Of a DNA stretch of 64,000 nt, positions 45,529 to 56,149 are shown one piece after another. Source of the stretch: Cunninghamia lanceolata (taxonomy: Eukaryota > Streptophyta > Pinopsida > Cupressales > Cupressaceae); contig BSBN01000252.1 in the NCBI GenBank assembly GCA_027924645.1, positions 5,394,001 to 5,458,000 of the forward strand, in the 5' to 3' direction. Each line of letters opens with the position of its first letter. The first letter of the stretch is position 1. The translations under genes were made by a program, and so were the position numbers. Below the pieces are notes generated by a model that saw only the letters and a list, made by a program, of their open reading frames with translations, was not told the DNA's origin and did no database searches.

Positions 45529-46078
45529 CCCCCCTCATCTCCTTCACAATTCCTCTTCGACCACTTATTCTCAGGCATACTTAACAGCGCTTTGAGCATA
45601 CATCTCATTGATTGAGCAACTTCACGATCTTTTGACATTGATCTTTGAGCACACTACTTGCTTGTTGCAACCATGGTTTTGCAATACTATTAAGCAATCT
45701 ACATTCATCCAAAGGGAACAATACAAATCTCGGCAAAAGCTTTCATGTTTTATTGATTTATTAGTAATGGTTTTTATTTAGATTGGTTCTCTTTATGTTA
45801 TTGGTTTTTGATTTGTTTAAGTTTATCATAGTCAATTTTCCTCATACACAGTTCCTACATAATATATTGTGAGCTAACACTCACCGTGGTTTTTCCTAGT
45901 TTTGGGTTTTCCACATAAATATCTTGGTGCTCATGTGTGATGGATTGTGGTTGTTTCTTCTATGTTTAATCTATTTGGTTATTGCATGCCATAAATGGAT
46001 TATTAGTTTAATAAGTAAAAGCTTTAATAAGATACTGATTCACCCCCCCCCACTTCTCAGTATCTTGGGTGTTCAACA

Positions 46079-46416
46079 ATACCTTTCACCTTGTCGACTC
46101 TTTATTCTTGTAGGGCCACATAGTTCAGTGTGAATCAAATCCAATGGCATTGAAGAAGAATACTCCTTTCTCTTGAAATTTGTCTTTGTCTACTTTCCCA
46201 TTTGACATTCCTTGTATAATGTGTTTGCAGGCTTGGTTATCTTAGGCATATCTCTCACCGCATGAATACAGATAATCTTTACCATATTATCAAAGTTTAT
46301 GCATCACATTCACTTGTGCCATAGCCAACACTCACTGGATTGAACCAGTAAGCATATTCTTCCATTTACCTCCTTCAGATGATAGATATCTCCATATGAC
46401 TTGATACCTTCTGCAA
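46079..46416 (-). pseudogene. pol: C2 integrase N-terminal region
   Basis: This degenerate segment lies between the protease end and C3. In shifting minus-strand frames it shows remnants such as CQMGK and LDLIHTELCGPTR, the latter the Copia integrase block around its first catalytic aspartate (HTELCGP where HxDxCGP is usual, so the aspartate is replaced by glutamate). The HHCC zinc finger is badly eroded. It ends in GERY, which joins FMLLIDDYSR at 37649. Confidence 0.78.
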
Positions 46417-47766
46417 CTAGCCTTCCAGATCTGCCTTCCTGATTTCACAACCTTTGGCATGAAAGGTAAGATTGTATCCTTTACTACACATATGACTAAC
46501 ACTTAGAAGATTGTGCTTTAGCCTTTTTACATAGAGGACATCCTCAGTTATGTTCTTCCCATCAATAGTTATAGCACCCTTTCCACATATTTTTGCTAAC
46601 TCATCACCACCAAACTTAACAGGTCCACCATTCCGCTTCTTAAGGCTCGTAAAATTATCCTTGTCACTATTCATGTGGTTAGAGCAACCACTGTTAATTA
46701 CCCAAGCCTTGGCTTCTTCTTTTGCATGAAACACAGTCCATACAACCATTAATTTATCATTATTTTGGTCATCTTGCAAGGTATCAAACTTTTCACATTT
46801 TCCAATATCATCCTTTTTGTCACCAACATTCAAGGCCATGAAAAGTTTTTCATCATTTGAATCATCATGATCCTCATCTTCTGAAGAACAGTTGTTGTCC
46901 ATGGAATACAGACTTATTTGAGGCTTCTCTCTTTTGTTACTACCTTTTGATTCTTTAAAAGGACATTTAGAAGTAAAATGACCAATTTTCCCACAATTGA
47001 AACATTTGAAAGGTAACTTACCTTTGTATTTGCATGTGCCCTTCTTCAATCTTCTTACAAAGTTTACCTCTACCTCATCAAGGTCATCATCTTGATTAGT
47101 TGCTTCATCTTTTGTCTTCTTACTTGCTTTGAATGTTGCTTCCTTCTTTGGAGCACCTTTGTCAAATTCTCTCATTTCAAAGGCTATGAGAGAGCCACAC
47201 AATTCATCTACTGTATATTTATCCAAATCTTGAGTTTCCTCAGTAGCATAAACCTTATGACTATAGGATTTAGGGAGAGATCTTAGAACCTTCTTCACAA
47301 TCTCATCTTCTTTCACTTCTCCACCAAGTCCTCTGATGCCATTAGCTATTTCATTTACCCAAAACATATAACGAGTAATGTATTCATCTTCTGCCATCCT
47401 CAAGGTCTCAAATTATCTCTTGAAGATTTGCATCTTGGCTTGCTTCACTTTACTATCTCCTTCATAAATGTTTTCAAGTTTTACCCAGACATCCTTAGTA
47501 GATTTGCAATCCATTACCTTCACAAGTTCTAAATCAGCTAGCCCACTCATAATATCACTCTTTGCCTTAGCATTGTTCTCATACAACTTAATCTCATCTA
47601 CATCTCTAGGATCACTAGCAGGAGTAGTGTAACCCTTCTTGATTGATTTCCAAATACCATACCCTAAAGAAGATAAATATTTTTCCATCCGTAGATTCCA
47701 AAAAGAATAATCCATTCCATCAAACATAGGTGCCTTGTGAGATCCATTATGAGCCATCCCGGACAT
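46417..47766 (-). pseudogene. gag-pol: C2 gag-protease, nearly intact
   Basis: One frame runs from ATG at 47766 (MSGMAHNGSHKAPMFDGMDY) to 46417, broken by a single TAA at about 47404-47406 (CAA to TAA in context). It has a Copia gag (FWNLRMEKYLSSLGYGIWKS, LENIYEGDSKVKQAKM, YVxAL-type ...VLRSLPKSYSHKVYATEE), a CCHC knuckle (CFNCGKIGHFTSKC, about 47013-46972), an acidic linker, then protease around AWVINSGCSNHM and the LLSVSHMCSKGYNLTFHAKG block. The protease catalytic triplet reads NSG instead of DSG, which should abolish cleavage. This is the best-preserved gene of C2. Confidence 0.93.
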
Positions 47767-47802
47767 TCCTCAAGCGGTTAAGCTTCTTCTGAGTAACTTC
47801 AC

Positions 47803-47811
47803 TTTGATACC
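47803..47811 (-). promoter_or_regulatory. C2 primer binding site, split by S3
   Basis: The minus strand reads GGTATCAAAG here. The base completing TGGTATC lies on the far side of S3, next to the C2 5' LTR at 53195. S3 inserted exactly in the primer site, with its TSD ATACC taken from it. Confidence 0.82.
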
Positions 47812-50800
47812 TGTAACGCCCGCCTTGAACACCTTAAAGAATACACATGTATGCAATATAAAACAGAAAAAAAATTTTTTAAAACTGATAAGTAAGTTAC
47901 ACAACTAATTACAACATATTCTCTAAGGGACCAAGGCTGCATCACTTAACCAATCAACTAACATAAAATTAACATACATCAGTAATTGATCCAAATTCTT
48001 TTTCAATAAATAACTCATTCACATTCATTGCAAACATCAGATAACGGAATCAGCATGATAAGATACGTCACTGAAATGCTTTTATATAAGTACATCAAAA
48101 CATCATTACAATGCCACTTTTAGTTTACTTTTAAAGTCACATACATAAAGCATATTCTGTTACATAAATCTGGTACAAGGTGGTACACTTACATCATCAT
48201 CATTGAAACAAGTACAACTGAAACAAATCCTTTTCTGCATAAGATCCTGACAAGAGAACCAATGGATAAAGTAGCTCTTCCACCCGACCATGTGGAACCC
48301 TAAGGTCCACCCCCCGAGCTAGGAGTTAACATGAGGTCCCAAACACTGACAGTCAGGTAGACGAAAGACAAACAAGAACAAAGGACGGCCAATGCCAATA
48401 CAACACATGGCTATAACAATACAACACCACATAACTTTACTTTCACTTCATTTCCAGAGGCGGCACAAAACAAACGAGGAGAGACCGAACAAGGGATGCT
48501 AGGTTGTAGTAGGGAGAGTGTCATCGCATGGTCCTAACATGGGTTATCCTGACAGCCTCTCACTAGGCGCCGGCCCCCATCTATGGTTATCCTGACAGCC
48601 TCTCACTAGGCGCCGGCCCCATAGGGTGACACATGCGGAATCGACCTTCCTTTCATGAGGACAAGGAAGTCAATAATGCCGACCAGGCCTTCTCTACCCA
48701 TCCTTAGTCTAAACAAGCACTACAGGCCATGGGAGAGGAATCCATTAATCTTATTAGTGTGAGATCTACCCTTAACCCCCTAGTTAATTTTTAGGTTATC
48801 ACTTGATTAATCTACTTCCAACGGGTTATCCTGACTGCCACTTTGGGCGCCGGCCCCACGTTGAAAGCCACTCTCCTTCCTAACACCTAGTCAACCTTAA
48901 AACATCATGCAAGACTTATAACCAAACACGTAAATGGACACTGCAAGGCATAAACCCTCTTGCATCAAAATAGAATCATAACATCAATTGTGATCCAATA
49001 CTTTTAACATTACATAACTTTATTCTTTTACAGATTTCAGGTCTCTCCTTACGACAAAACAGTACAATAAGGTCAGAAGAGGATTAATATCTCATCCCGA
49101 GATTATTACTTTACAAGACACAACATTCCACCGTGACAGTACCTCATTATACTACACACTTGTTTGATACATATGAATGCTATTACATCACAATCATAAA
49201 ACAGCAATACACCAGTTGCCAATACTTAACAGCGACAACTCAGCCTCTGGAATACAAGTTTGAACAACCTCAATACGACTCATTACAACACTCAGACAAT
49301 TCAATTCAAAATTCAAGAGTTGAAATACTACAATTCATTCTCAGTTTTAATGCAACAACTTCTGAAATAAAATCAACAATATATCTTAACACTTGCAACT
49401 ACATTTCTAACAAATCCTTAATTTTGCTCCAAAAGATCAGTAAATTGATTAACTGAATCATTACAGAAATTGATGTAAAAACCACTTAATTCCAGATACA
49501 ATCTTATATACTATCCTTCAATCTTATCAGACTAGTTTATTCTATTAAGGATTATAACGCTAAAAGAGATGTCTCATGGCTGAACGGCAATCACACGAGG
49601 CGAAATTCAAACACGAAATCCAAAAGAATTCTTTTATGATGATTTGAAGTTATCTCCGATACTGATCTTATAGTGATTTACTTTCTCAAGAGAATGATCG
49701 TATTTGCGCCCTATGCGAACAGCTTGGGATACTCACTACTGAGGTGTAAAACTGCTATTGACTGTTTAATCACTGACGTGAATGATATGCATCTGGTCTG
49801 ATGACTTCCGGCTATGTTCTCTGAACTTGCAAATTTTACTGCGTTTACAGTATCCACGTAAATCGGAAAGAACTGGAGGGTGTTTATGATGTGATAAAGA
49901 AGACCACGGTTTTGCCCTCACAGCAATCTCTTTTCAACTCAGTAAGCGAACTGCATTCGTTAGTATACTAGAATGGCTTTCTGCCTGTAAGAAGAGCTAT
50001 ACTGATAATTCTTCTATCACACTGCTGCTGCCGAATCTGTTATCAGATTTCTGAGATATTCAGATGTGAGGATTAGCCAAAACGAGACAGTAGCTATTGG
50101 AAACAGACAGCTGCTCAAATTACACTTGGAACTATTACTACATTATACCAACAGTTGGTTATTGACCATCTTGCGTTCACTGGCTATCTTGAGGTCACCC
50201 CAAACTTTTCAGACGTGCATCAGCTAAAACAACGGCAGCCTACAGATTAAACCTGACTAAGTTTAGACTTTCACCTCTAACAACTGCAGTAAGCATAAAC
50301 TTTTAAGACATTATTACTGCTATATAAACTATGAGTGCGGACAGAGATTGCTGTATGACGAATGCCCTAATCACTTCGATGTTGCATGCTACAGCCTCCA
50401 TTATCTTCCAGGGTTAACGGTGTTTGCTCAGCGTGTTTGAAAGCCAGTGATAACGTGCTATCCCAATCTATAAGATGGCTGGTGTACAACGAATCATCGT
50501 CGCAAAACTGACAATGACTGACGGTGGCCATAAAATGGTCACGTTGAAAAGACTTCTGTGACTGCAACAAGAGCGATCGGCAATAAGGCCACGGCAGCGA
50601 GCATTTCAACCTTGCAGCGTGACCTGATATCCCGATCCACTAATAGCCAATATCAACTGCAGCTAAAAACATAGACTCTCAGACAAGTTGACTCACCCGT
50701 TTTCTATTAACAAGCAGAACTTCAAATGAGAGCGAATGGTGAGACATCTACTCGACTCATCCCCTCCCATCGCGCCCTGACTCAACAATATGCAGCGTCT

Positions 50801-53186
50801 CCCACAAAACCTTATCAGACGCTATAAGGCATGACGAATGGGGTGCCGGCCAGATCGCTACACTAGGGTTAAACAGCAACGAACAGCCTGCCAAAACAAG
50901 CATTCGACCTCTCTAGAACGAATCTGCATTTTACACGCTTGGGAATATACGCAAATCTAAGCATTTCTGTAGGTTTCGATTTGCTCCAGGTGATAAGATC
51001 GATCTGGCTGTTAGAACGCATTGTCCTGGAGGGACTCCTCCTACACTTTCATGGAGATCCATGACAAGATAACACTGAGGCGTGTGCAGAAAGGTATCAA
51101 ACAAAAAAGAACTCCAGCTAAGGAATGCGCTAGACAATGGAGAAATGAACCCGTGGGTTTAGCCCCAAAGACAACACCACCTAGCCGCTCAGCTATAAAG
51201 AACAGGAGAAAGATTTTTTATCCTCTCGATAGCCAGAATTCGCTGGTAACCAAACTCTAAAGTAGGGGTGACGTATTATGATGAACCATATCTGAGCCAA
51301 GGACGACATTCATCCCTACTATCAAGCATTTACCGTCACCACCTAGACGCTGCAATCTATTTACAAAAACATATATTGCAAAGACAAATGGTATAGCTCC
51401 CCTTACCACGCAATAAGATTCTAGAGACGCCCTTGTTTGCTTAAATCTGTGACTACAGAGATATTGAAGTTAAATTCCCTTCTTCTATTGCAAATCTACC
51501 AATTAAAGTTTCCTGTCAACCCTCGCAAAACCATCCATCCTACGGAAATGAAATTGCAGATGTGGGAGCAAGCACGCAGCCTAAGCAGATCGTTGGGTAC
51601 AAGAGACATACAGCGGGTTTCCCTGACAGTTTCCAGCTAACACAGAGAGCGAACACTAATAACCTTGATCAGACTTTACAGGGACGACTAGCTGCAACCA
51701 ACAGCGGTTCATGGCAACTCTATCGAGGTGTCCTACAAACCCTACCAAGATCTCGCCGGTCTGAGAATGTATGCAGAATAATTCGGCAACCATTGAAAGG
51801 AAAGAAAACATTTGACTTCCAGAATCCTTGGGCAGTACCTATGTATTTAAACCCTAAGAGAGGTTGCTGTTCACACACAGAAAGGACAGACTGCCGAACA
51901 ATGCGGAATCAAACAAACTAAAAACACATTTTGCAGATTGAAAGGAAGTTCAGAGATAAGGCAATCGACGGAACCTGATTTCGCAACCACCGTGACGAAC
52001 CCGCTCCAATTGTTGCAGTTCCCAGCTGCTTCTTTCTTACCCCTCTGTTCCTCTCCTTGTTGCACCCACAATTCTTTTATAACTCAGTCCCTTTCTCTTC
52101 TCCTAGGGTTTCCCACAAGATTCCGAGAAGCTTCTTTTTTAAGAAAATGTATATTTTTTTAATTTAATTTAATGATTCCCAATTAATAAGTACTTTATTT
52201 TATTATTATTATTTTCTTTATAACCGACCCCAAAATATTATTATTAATAGAATAGTACTATTTCAACTATCCATATTTTTGTACTATCCTATAATTTATT
52301 TCATTAGTCTAGTTGTGAAACACAATTTACAAGCATAGCTATAATTATTTATTTATTTATATATTTATTATAAATAATATTATATCGAATAATACAACTT
52401 CTTAGAACTTATTTATCAACAACACCTCTATTAAAATAATAATTTATTTATAACTTAAATCGACAACTAACGACAATATGTCTATTTAACAACACTAGAC
52501 TCTTCCGTAGAATATTTCTAATTAAAGCACAATATTACCGCACATACTTAAACACCTTTGAACTTGGTTTGACTCCAAAATACAATGTTACCTGACAGTG
52601 AGACATGGGCGAATGACAACCAATAACCACAAGGTGAACTGACGACGAAGGAACATTGACTAGGGACCTCATATTAACTCCAACCAACTAATCCATTGGC
52701 GAAGGCACGCTCAGACCTGTAATCAGGTGGAGTCGATGCCAAGTACCTGCATCCTGCAGCAACGCACAGTTAACCGTAACAAGATATACATATACATCAC
52801 ATGCAGTCCTATCGTGAATGGAAATCGCAGTGAGGTAGGGTACTCGTGAACGAGTAATACAACACTGTTCCATTCACGTTTTAAAATAATAATCACTACA
52901 TTGAACAAGATATCAGATTACTAATCTACGACATCAAATGATTAGCTAACTTCCGATCCCATATAATGAATAACATCAAAGCATCTAAAACATCAGTTCG
53001 TTTATCAAATTGTAAAGCATAATGACATAATCCAACATCAATATCTGTTATCATAACAATTAAGTTCATACTGAAATAGGTAAAATAACTAGAAATCCAT
53101 CATCAACGATCTAAAAATACTGTCAAAATGTCCAATACTACTAAGCAACCATCAGTCCAAAAGACGATAAACTGAGGGGTACTACA
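47812..53186. mobile_element. S3: probable very long solo LTR (5375 bp) in the C2 primer site
   Basis: S3 begins TGTAACGCCCG and ends GGGGTACTACA, with an exact TSD ATACC at 47807-47811 and 53187-53191. I found no second copy of either end inside it, no gag and no pol, so a solo LTR is the simplest reading. It is unusually long. Composition changes along it: GC-rich repeats with CGCCGGCCCC (48540-48860), mixed sequence to 52110, AT-rich from 52140 to 52500. Short frames in it show no motifs. Confidence 0.65.
48542..48620. repeat. Tandem 36-bp GC-rich repeat in S3
   Basis: The unit GGTTATCCTGACAGCCTCTC followed by ACTAGGCGCCGGCCCC occurs at 48542-48577 and 48585-48620, perfectly repeated, with a diverged third copy near 48823-48858. 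It stands out from the AT-rich surroundings. Confidence 0.88.
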
Positions 53187-53194
53187 ATACCAAT

Positions 53195-55340
53195 TGTTGA
53201 ACACACCTAGATACTGAGAGTGGGGGGTGAATCAATATCCAAACAAACTTCATATCCTCCAGAGTAGATTAAAACTTAAATATTATGGCATTAACATAAA
53301 CATGAAAGATCAACACAATGCACATCAACACATAGCACCAAATATACGTGGAAAACCCCAAGAGGGGAAAAACCATGGTGATGATTAACTCACAATATAT
53401 GAAGCTTACTACTATAATAATTACAACTTTGTTTTAGAGCTACAACCCAAGGAAGCTACTACTTGAAAACTTTGTTTTAGGGTCACTCTCAAGGAAGCTA
53501 CAACTCTATGTAGAGTTTATTTTAGGGCTACAACCCAAGGAAACAACTACTCCCTGAACTAATAATAAACTTAGAAATGATTATAGTATGACCGTCCTTC
53601 TGCTGCTTGAAAACTGACAATGAAGCTTACACCTTTGATGATTACAATTTTGCCTCTTCACTCCTCTTTTGATGGTTAGATCAATTAGGCACACTCTTCA
53701 CTTCTCTCCTATCACAAAAATGTCTTCAAGATGAATCGGGACAACCCTTATTGCTTCTGCTATTTCTCCTTTAGTCGCACATCATAATGCATAGCATATT
53801 CATATTTTATTCTTTACACTCTCGTATTCTCATCTTCACAATCATACCTCACCTAGATCAACTAGGTTCACAATATATACATGACATTACATTGATTACA
53901 TTACAATTTGGCCAATACAACAAGAATATTACAATTTATAAGTCGGATAGAGATCACACAATATGAAACAGGCATAGGGTAAGCTCTATCATGAACTACA
54001 CACCACTCCAAAAAGAGAGATGCCTTACAGATCCCAACAAATGCTTAGCCCAGTCCTAAACATCCTTCACAACATCATCCTTCAAGGAATAACATCTATA
54101 CGCTTCACAAATTTGAATTAGGTCACCCTTAAGTAAGAAAACATGAATCTTGTACCACATCAGTCTTCACAATCTTGGTGGTACTCATGAATGATTAAAC
54201 ATTACTTGTTCTTCTTCCAGATGAGTTGGCAGGACCTATACACCATCTCCAAACACTCCTTGAATTTTGCACAACAAGAATATTGTGGCGCACATCATCA
54301 ACATTCCTCAATTGGCCTCAACAAAAATAATTCCTCACAAACTAACTTGAAAACTTTGTGCGGTACTAGAATACACAAACTCATATACCTAATCTGTATA
54401 TTCATCCACTGGTGCAAGTACCCAAACATATATCCTGAGAACAATTAGGCATCCCGAACCATTTGTAGCACACTGTCATTTGAAAATCAAACTTACGAAC
54501 CACCAAATCATCTAAAACTATAAGGTAGCATGCATTAAACATATCTGATCATGTTCACAAAATTGCATGACCAAACCTTCACTTGTGGAGGAATGTAGAG
54601 CATTCCAATAATCCTTCATCATCACCTCATTCGGCAAGAGCACAGACTGAAACTCTGTCTCTCATAACTTTCACTACGGAGGAGCAAATGATCTGAAACT
54701 TTGGATTTAGCACCTTTACAACATACTTAACTTTTGAACTACATGACCATATCTTCAAATGTGGAGGAATGCGGAGCATTTTACCAGGCAGTCTTCCAAG
54801 CATTTTCTTATAGCAAGAATCTTCACCATCTGAAGGTTGTAATCTTCTTATATCAACACATACTTCCTTAGGAACAATGGGAAGAATCATACAACATGCT
54901 ACATTTCATCAACAACATATCCTCATCCTTAGCATAGCTTCTAATTCCCATCTTAATATATCATTATTCATCTTAATGCTTCTAATTCCTATCTTAATAT
55001 TTCACCATGAAATCATTTCTGTTGACCACAAATATGCTCAATACAACTTTACTTGACATTAATTCAGGCATGAAATCCAACCATGAACATCAACAACCAT
55101 TGTTAGCACACCATCAACATAGTATATCATCATCATAATCATTCAAGTATAGTGTTGAGTGAGTGTTGACATCAACCACACAACCACATCAATGACAACT
55201 ATACTGAGTGCTAACATCAATGACAAACACAGAACCACATGTGCAACAATCTCCCCATTTGGCTCAACCACACAACCACATTAGTGACAACCATACTGAG
55301 TGTTGACATCAATGACAACCACACAACCACATTTGCAATA
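53195..55340 (-). repeat. C2 5' LTR (right copy)
   Basis: On the plus strand it runs from TGTTGAACAC to GCAATA and aligns with 27842-30136. It has three rather than five 46-bp units (53425-53559) and lacks a short block present near 29110-29160 in the left copy. It is followed by GATTA (55341-55345) and then C1 gag. Confidence 0.88.
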
Positions 55341-56117
55341 GATTAAATCTATCATGTTGCAATTAAATGAATGTAGAATTTGTAAAAAAGATGACCAACT
55401 AGTTCTCTCAATTCTCTCTAAACTAGGTCCTGAATACTCTATATTCGTGACTACCTTCCATTCCACCAAGAGAGCTCTTGGATCCACTTGGAAAATTCCA
55501 TCTCTAGATGACTTCATTGCCAATCTAACCAAAGAGCAAGACAAGTTAATCCACATGGGCACTATGAATTCTTCCAAACCTCAAGCCATAGTAGCTAGAA
55601 ATGGTAAACACCAATAGGCTTCAAGCATCAAAGAAAAGAAACAAAACACTCAGAAGGATCAGGATACAAAGAAAGAATAGAAACTTGAACATTTAAAAGT
55701 CACACAGAAACTTCATCCAAACAAGGGCAACCTAAAAAGTACAAAGTAAAGTGTGCCTACTGTAAGAAGACAGGGCATGATGAGCACATGTGTATGAAGA
55801 AGAAGGTTGATCACCTCACTCATCTCTTAGAGAAGAACAAAATAGGTGTACCTAAATCTTTCAAAGAGTCTTCATCCACCCAAGAAACTTCTAAGTCAAA
55901 AGGTAAAGAGAAATTCAAGGGCAATGCTCTTGTTATCATTGGATCTTCAGCATCTTCATGGATCATTAACTTTGGTGCCTCACACCATATGGGTTCTTCA
56001 CAAGTTGAGTTCACTTCCTTAGAACCTCACATCATGTCTACAATTACCCTATGTGATGACACTCAGCAGCAGTTGTTGGGAGAGGGTCTATTAAAATTAA
56101 GGGGAGGCATTCACTAA
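55341..56117 (+). pseudogene. gag-pol: C1 gag C-terminus, zinc knuckle and protease
   Basis: After C2, the C1 gag resumes: SIMLQLNECRICKKDDQLVL, then LSKLGPEYSIFVTTFHSTKR and SLDDFIANLTKEQDKLI, typical Copia gag. A CCHC-type knuckle follows (CAYCKKTGHDEHMCMKKK, about 55748-55801), then a protease remnant around SWIINFGASHHMGSS (about 55956-56000; the catalytic DSG/DTG is NFG). A stop at 55615-55617 and frameshifts near 55680 make it inactive. Confidence 0.9.
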
Positions 56118-56149
56118 TGTTCTTAGTGTAGCTTCACTTTCAGCTAATC

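Larger units (their letters stand above)
44562..45850 (+). mobile_element. S4: solo LTR (1289 bp) inside the C3 3' LTR
   Basis: S4 begins TGTAGACACCC and ends CATACACA, with an exact 5-bp TSD GTTCC at 44557-44561 and 45851-45855. A TATA box (TATATAAA, 45521-45528) shows plus orientation. There is no coding region or second copy in the window. These are the hallmarks of a solo LTR left by recombination between the two LTRs of a full element. The U3 part contains a 58-bp tandem repeat. Confidence 0.88.
37650..46078 (+). mobile_element. Element C3: pol-less LTR element with gag, zinc-knuckle array and unknown ORF
   Basis: C3 has LTRs at 37650-39142 and 43349-46078 (the latter contains S4), a primer site at 39145-39156 and a polypurine tract directly before the 3' LTR. 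Its 4.2-kb interior encodes a coiled-coil gag-like protein with about five CCHC knuckles and a long second coding region of unknown function. I see no protease, integrase, RT or RNase H. It sits in the integrase gene of C2, reads in the opposite direction, and shares LTR-end, R/U5 and polypurine sequences with C2. Confidence 0.88.
43349..46078 (+). repeat. C3 3' LTR, interrupted by S4
   Basis: Positions 43349-44561 and 45851-46078 together match 37650-39142; the gap is S4 with its TSD. Differences are scattered, and a segment present near 38840-38870 is absent here. It ends GTGTTCAACA at 46078 and is followed by C2 integrase sequence. Confidence 0.88.
27842..55340 (-). mobile_element. Element C2: minus-strand Ty1/copia retrotransposon with four insertions
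   Basis: C2 lies in the gag of C1. Its LTRs are 27842-30136 and 53195-55340; its genes read leftwards: gag-protease 47766-46417, integrase 46416-46079 and 37649 to about 36900, RT to 33626, RT end and RNase H 31365-30400. The insertions S1, S2, C3 and S3 account for the gaps, and in three cases the Copia protein frame rejoins once they are removed. The element itself would be about 9.8 kb. It is inactive (stops, frameshifts, a disrupted primer site), but its domains are well preserved compared with C1. Confidence 0.92.

Noticed and set aside
49133..52162. Several frames of 60-119 codons in S3
   Set aside because: Their composition is unremarkable, they have no motifs, and both strands show similar frame lengths.
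47812..53186. S3 as a complete element with its own LTR pair
   Set aside because: Scanning for a second copy of TGTAACGCCC or of GGGGTACTACA inside it found none, and there is no primer site or gag.
54627..54890. 87-codon minus-strand frame in the C2 right LTR
   Set aside because: The left LTR copy does not keep it open, so it is not conserved coding sequence.
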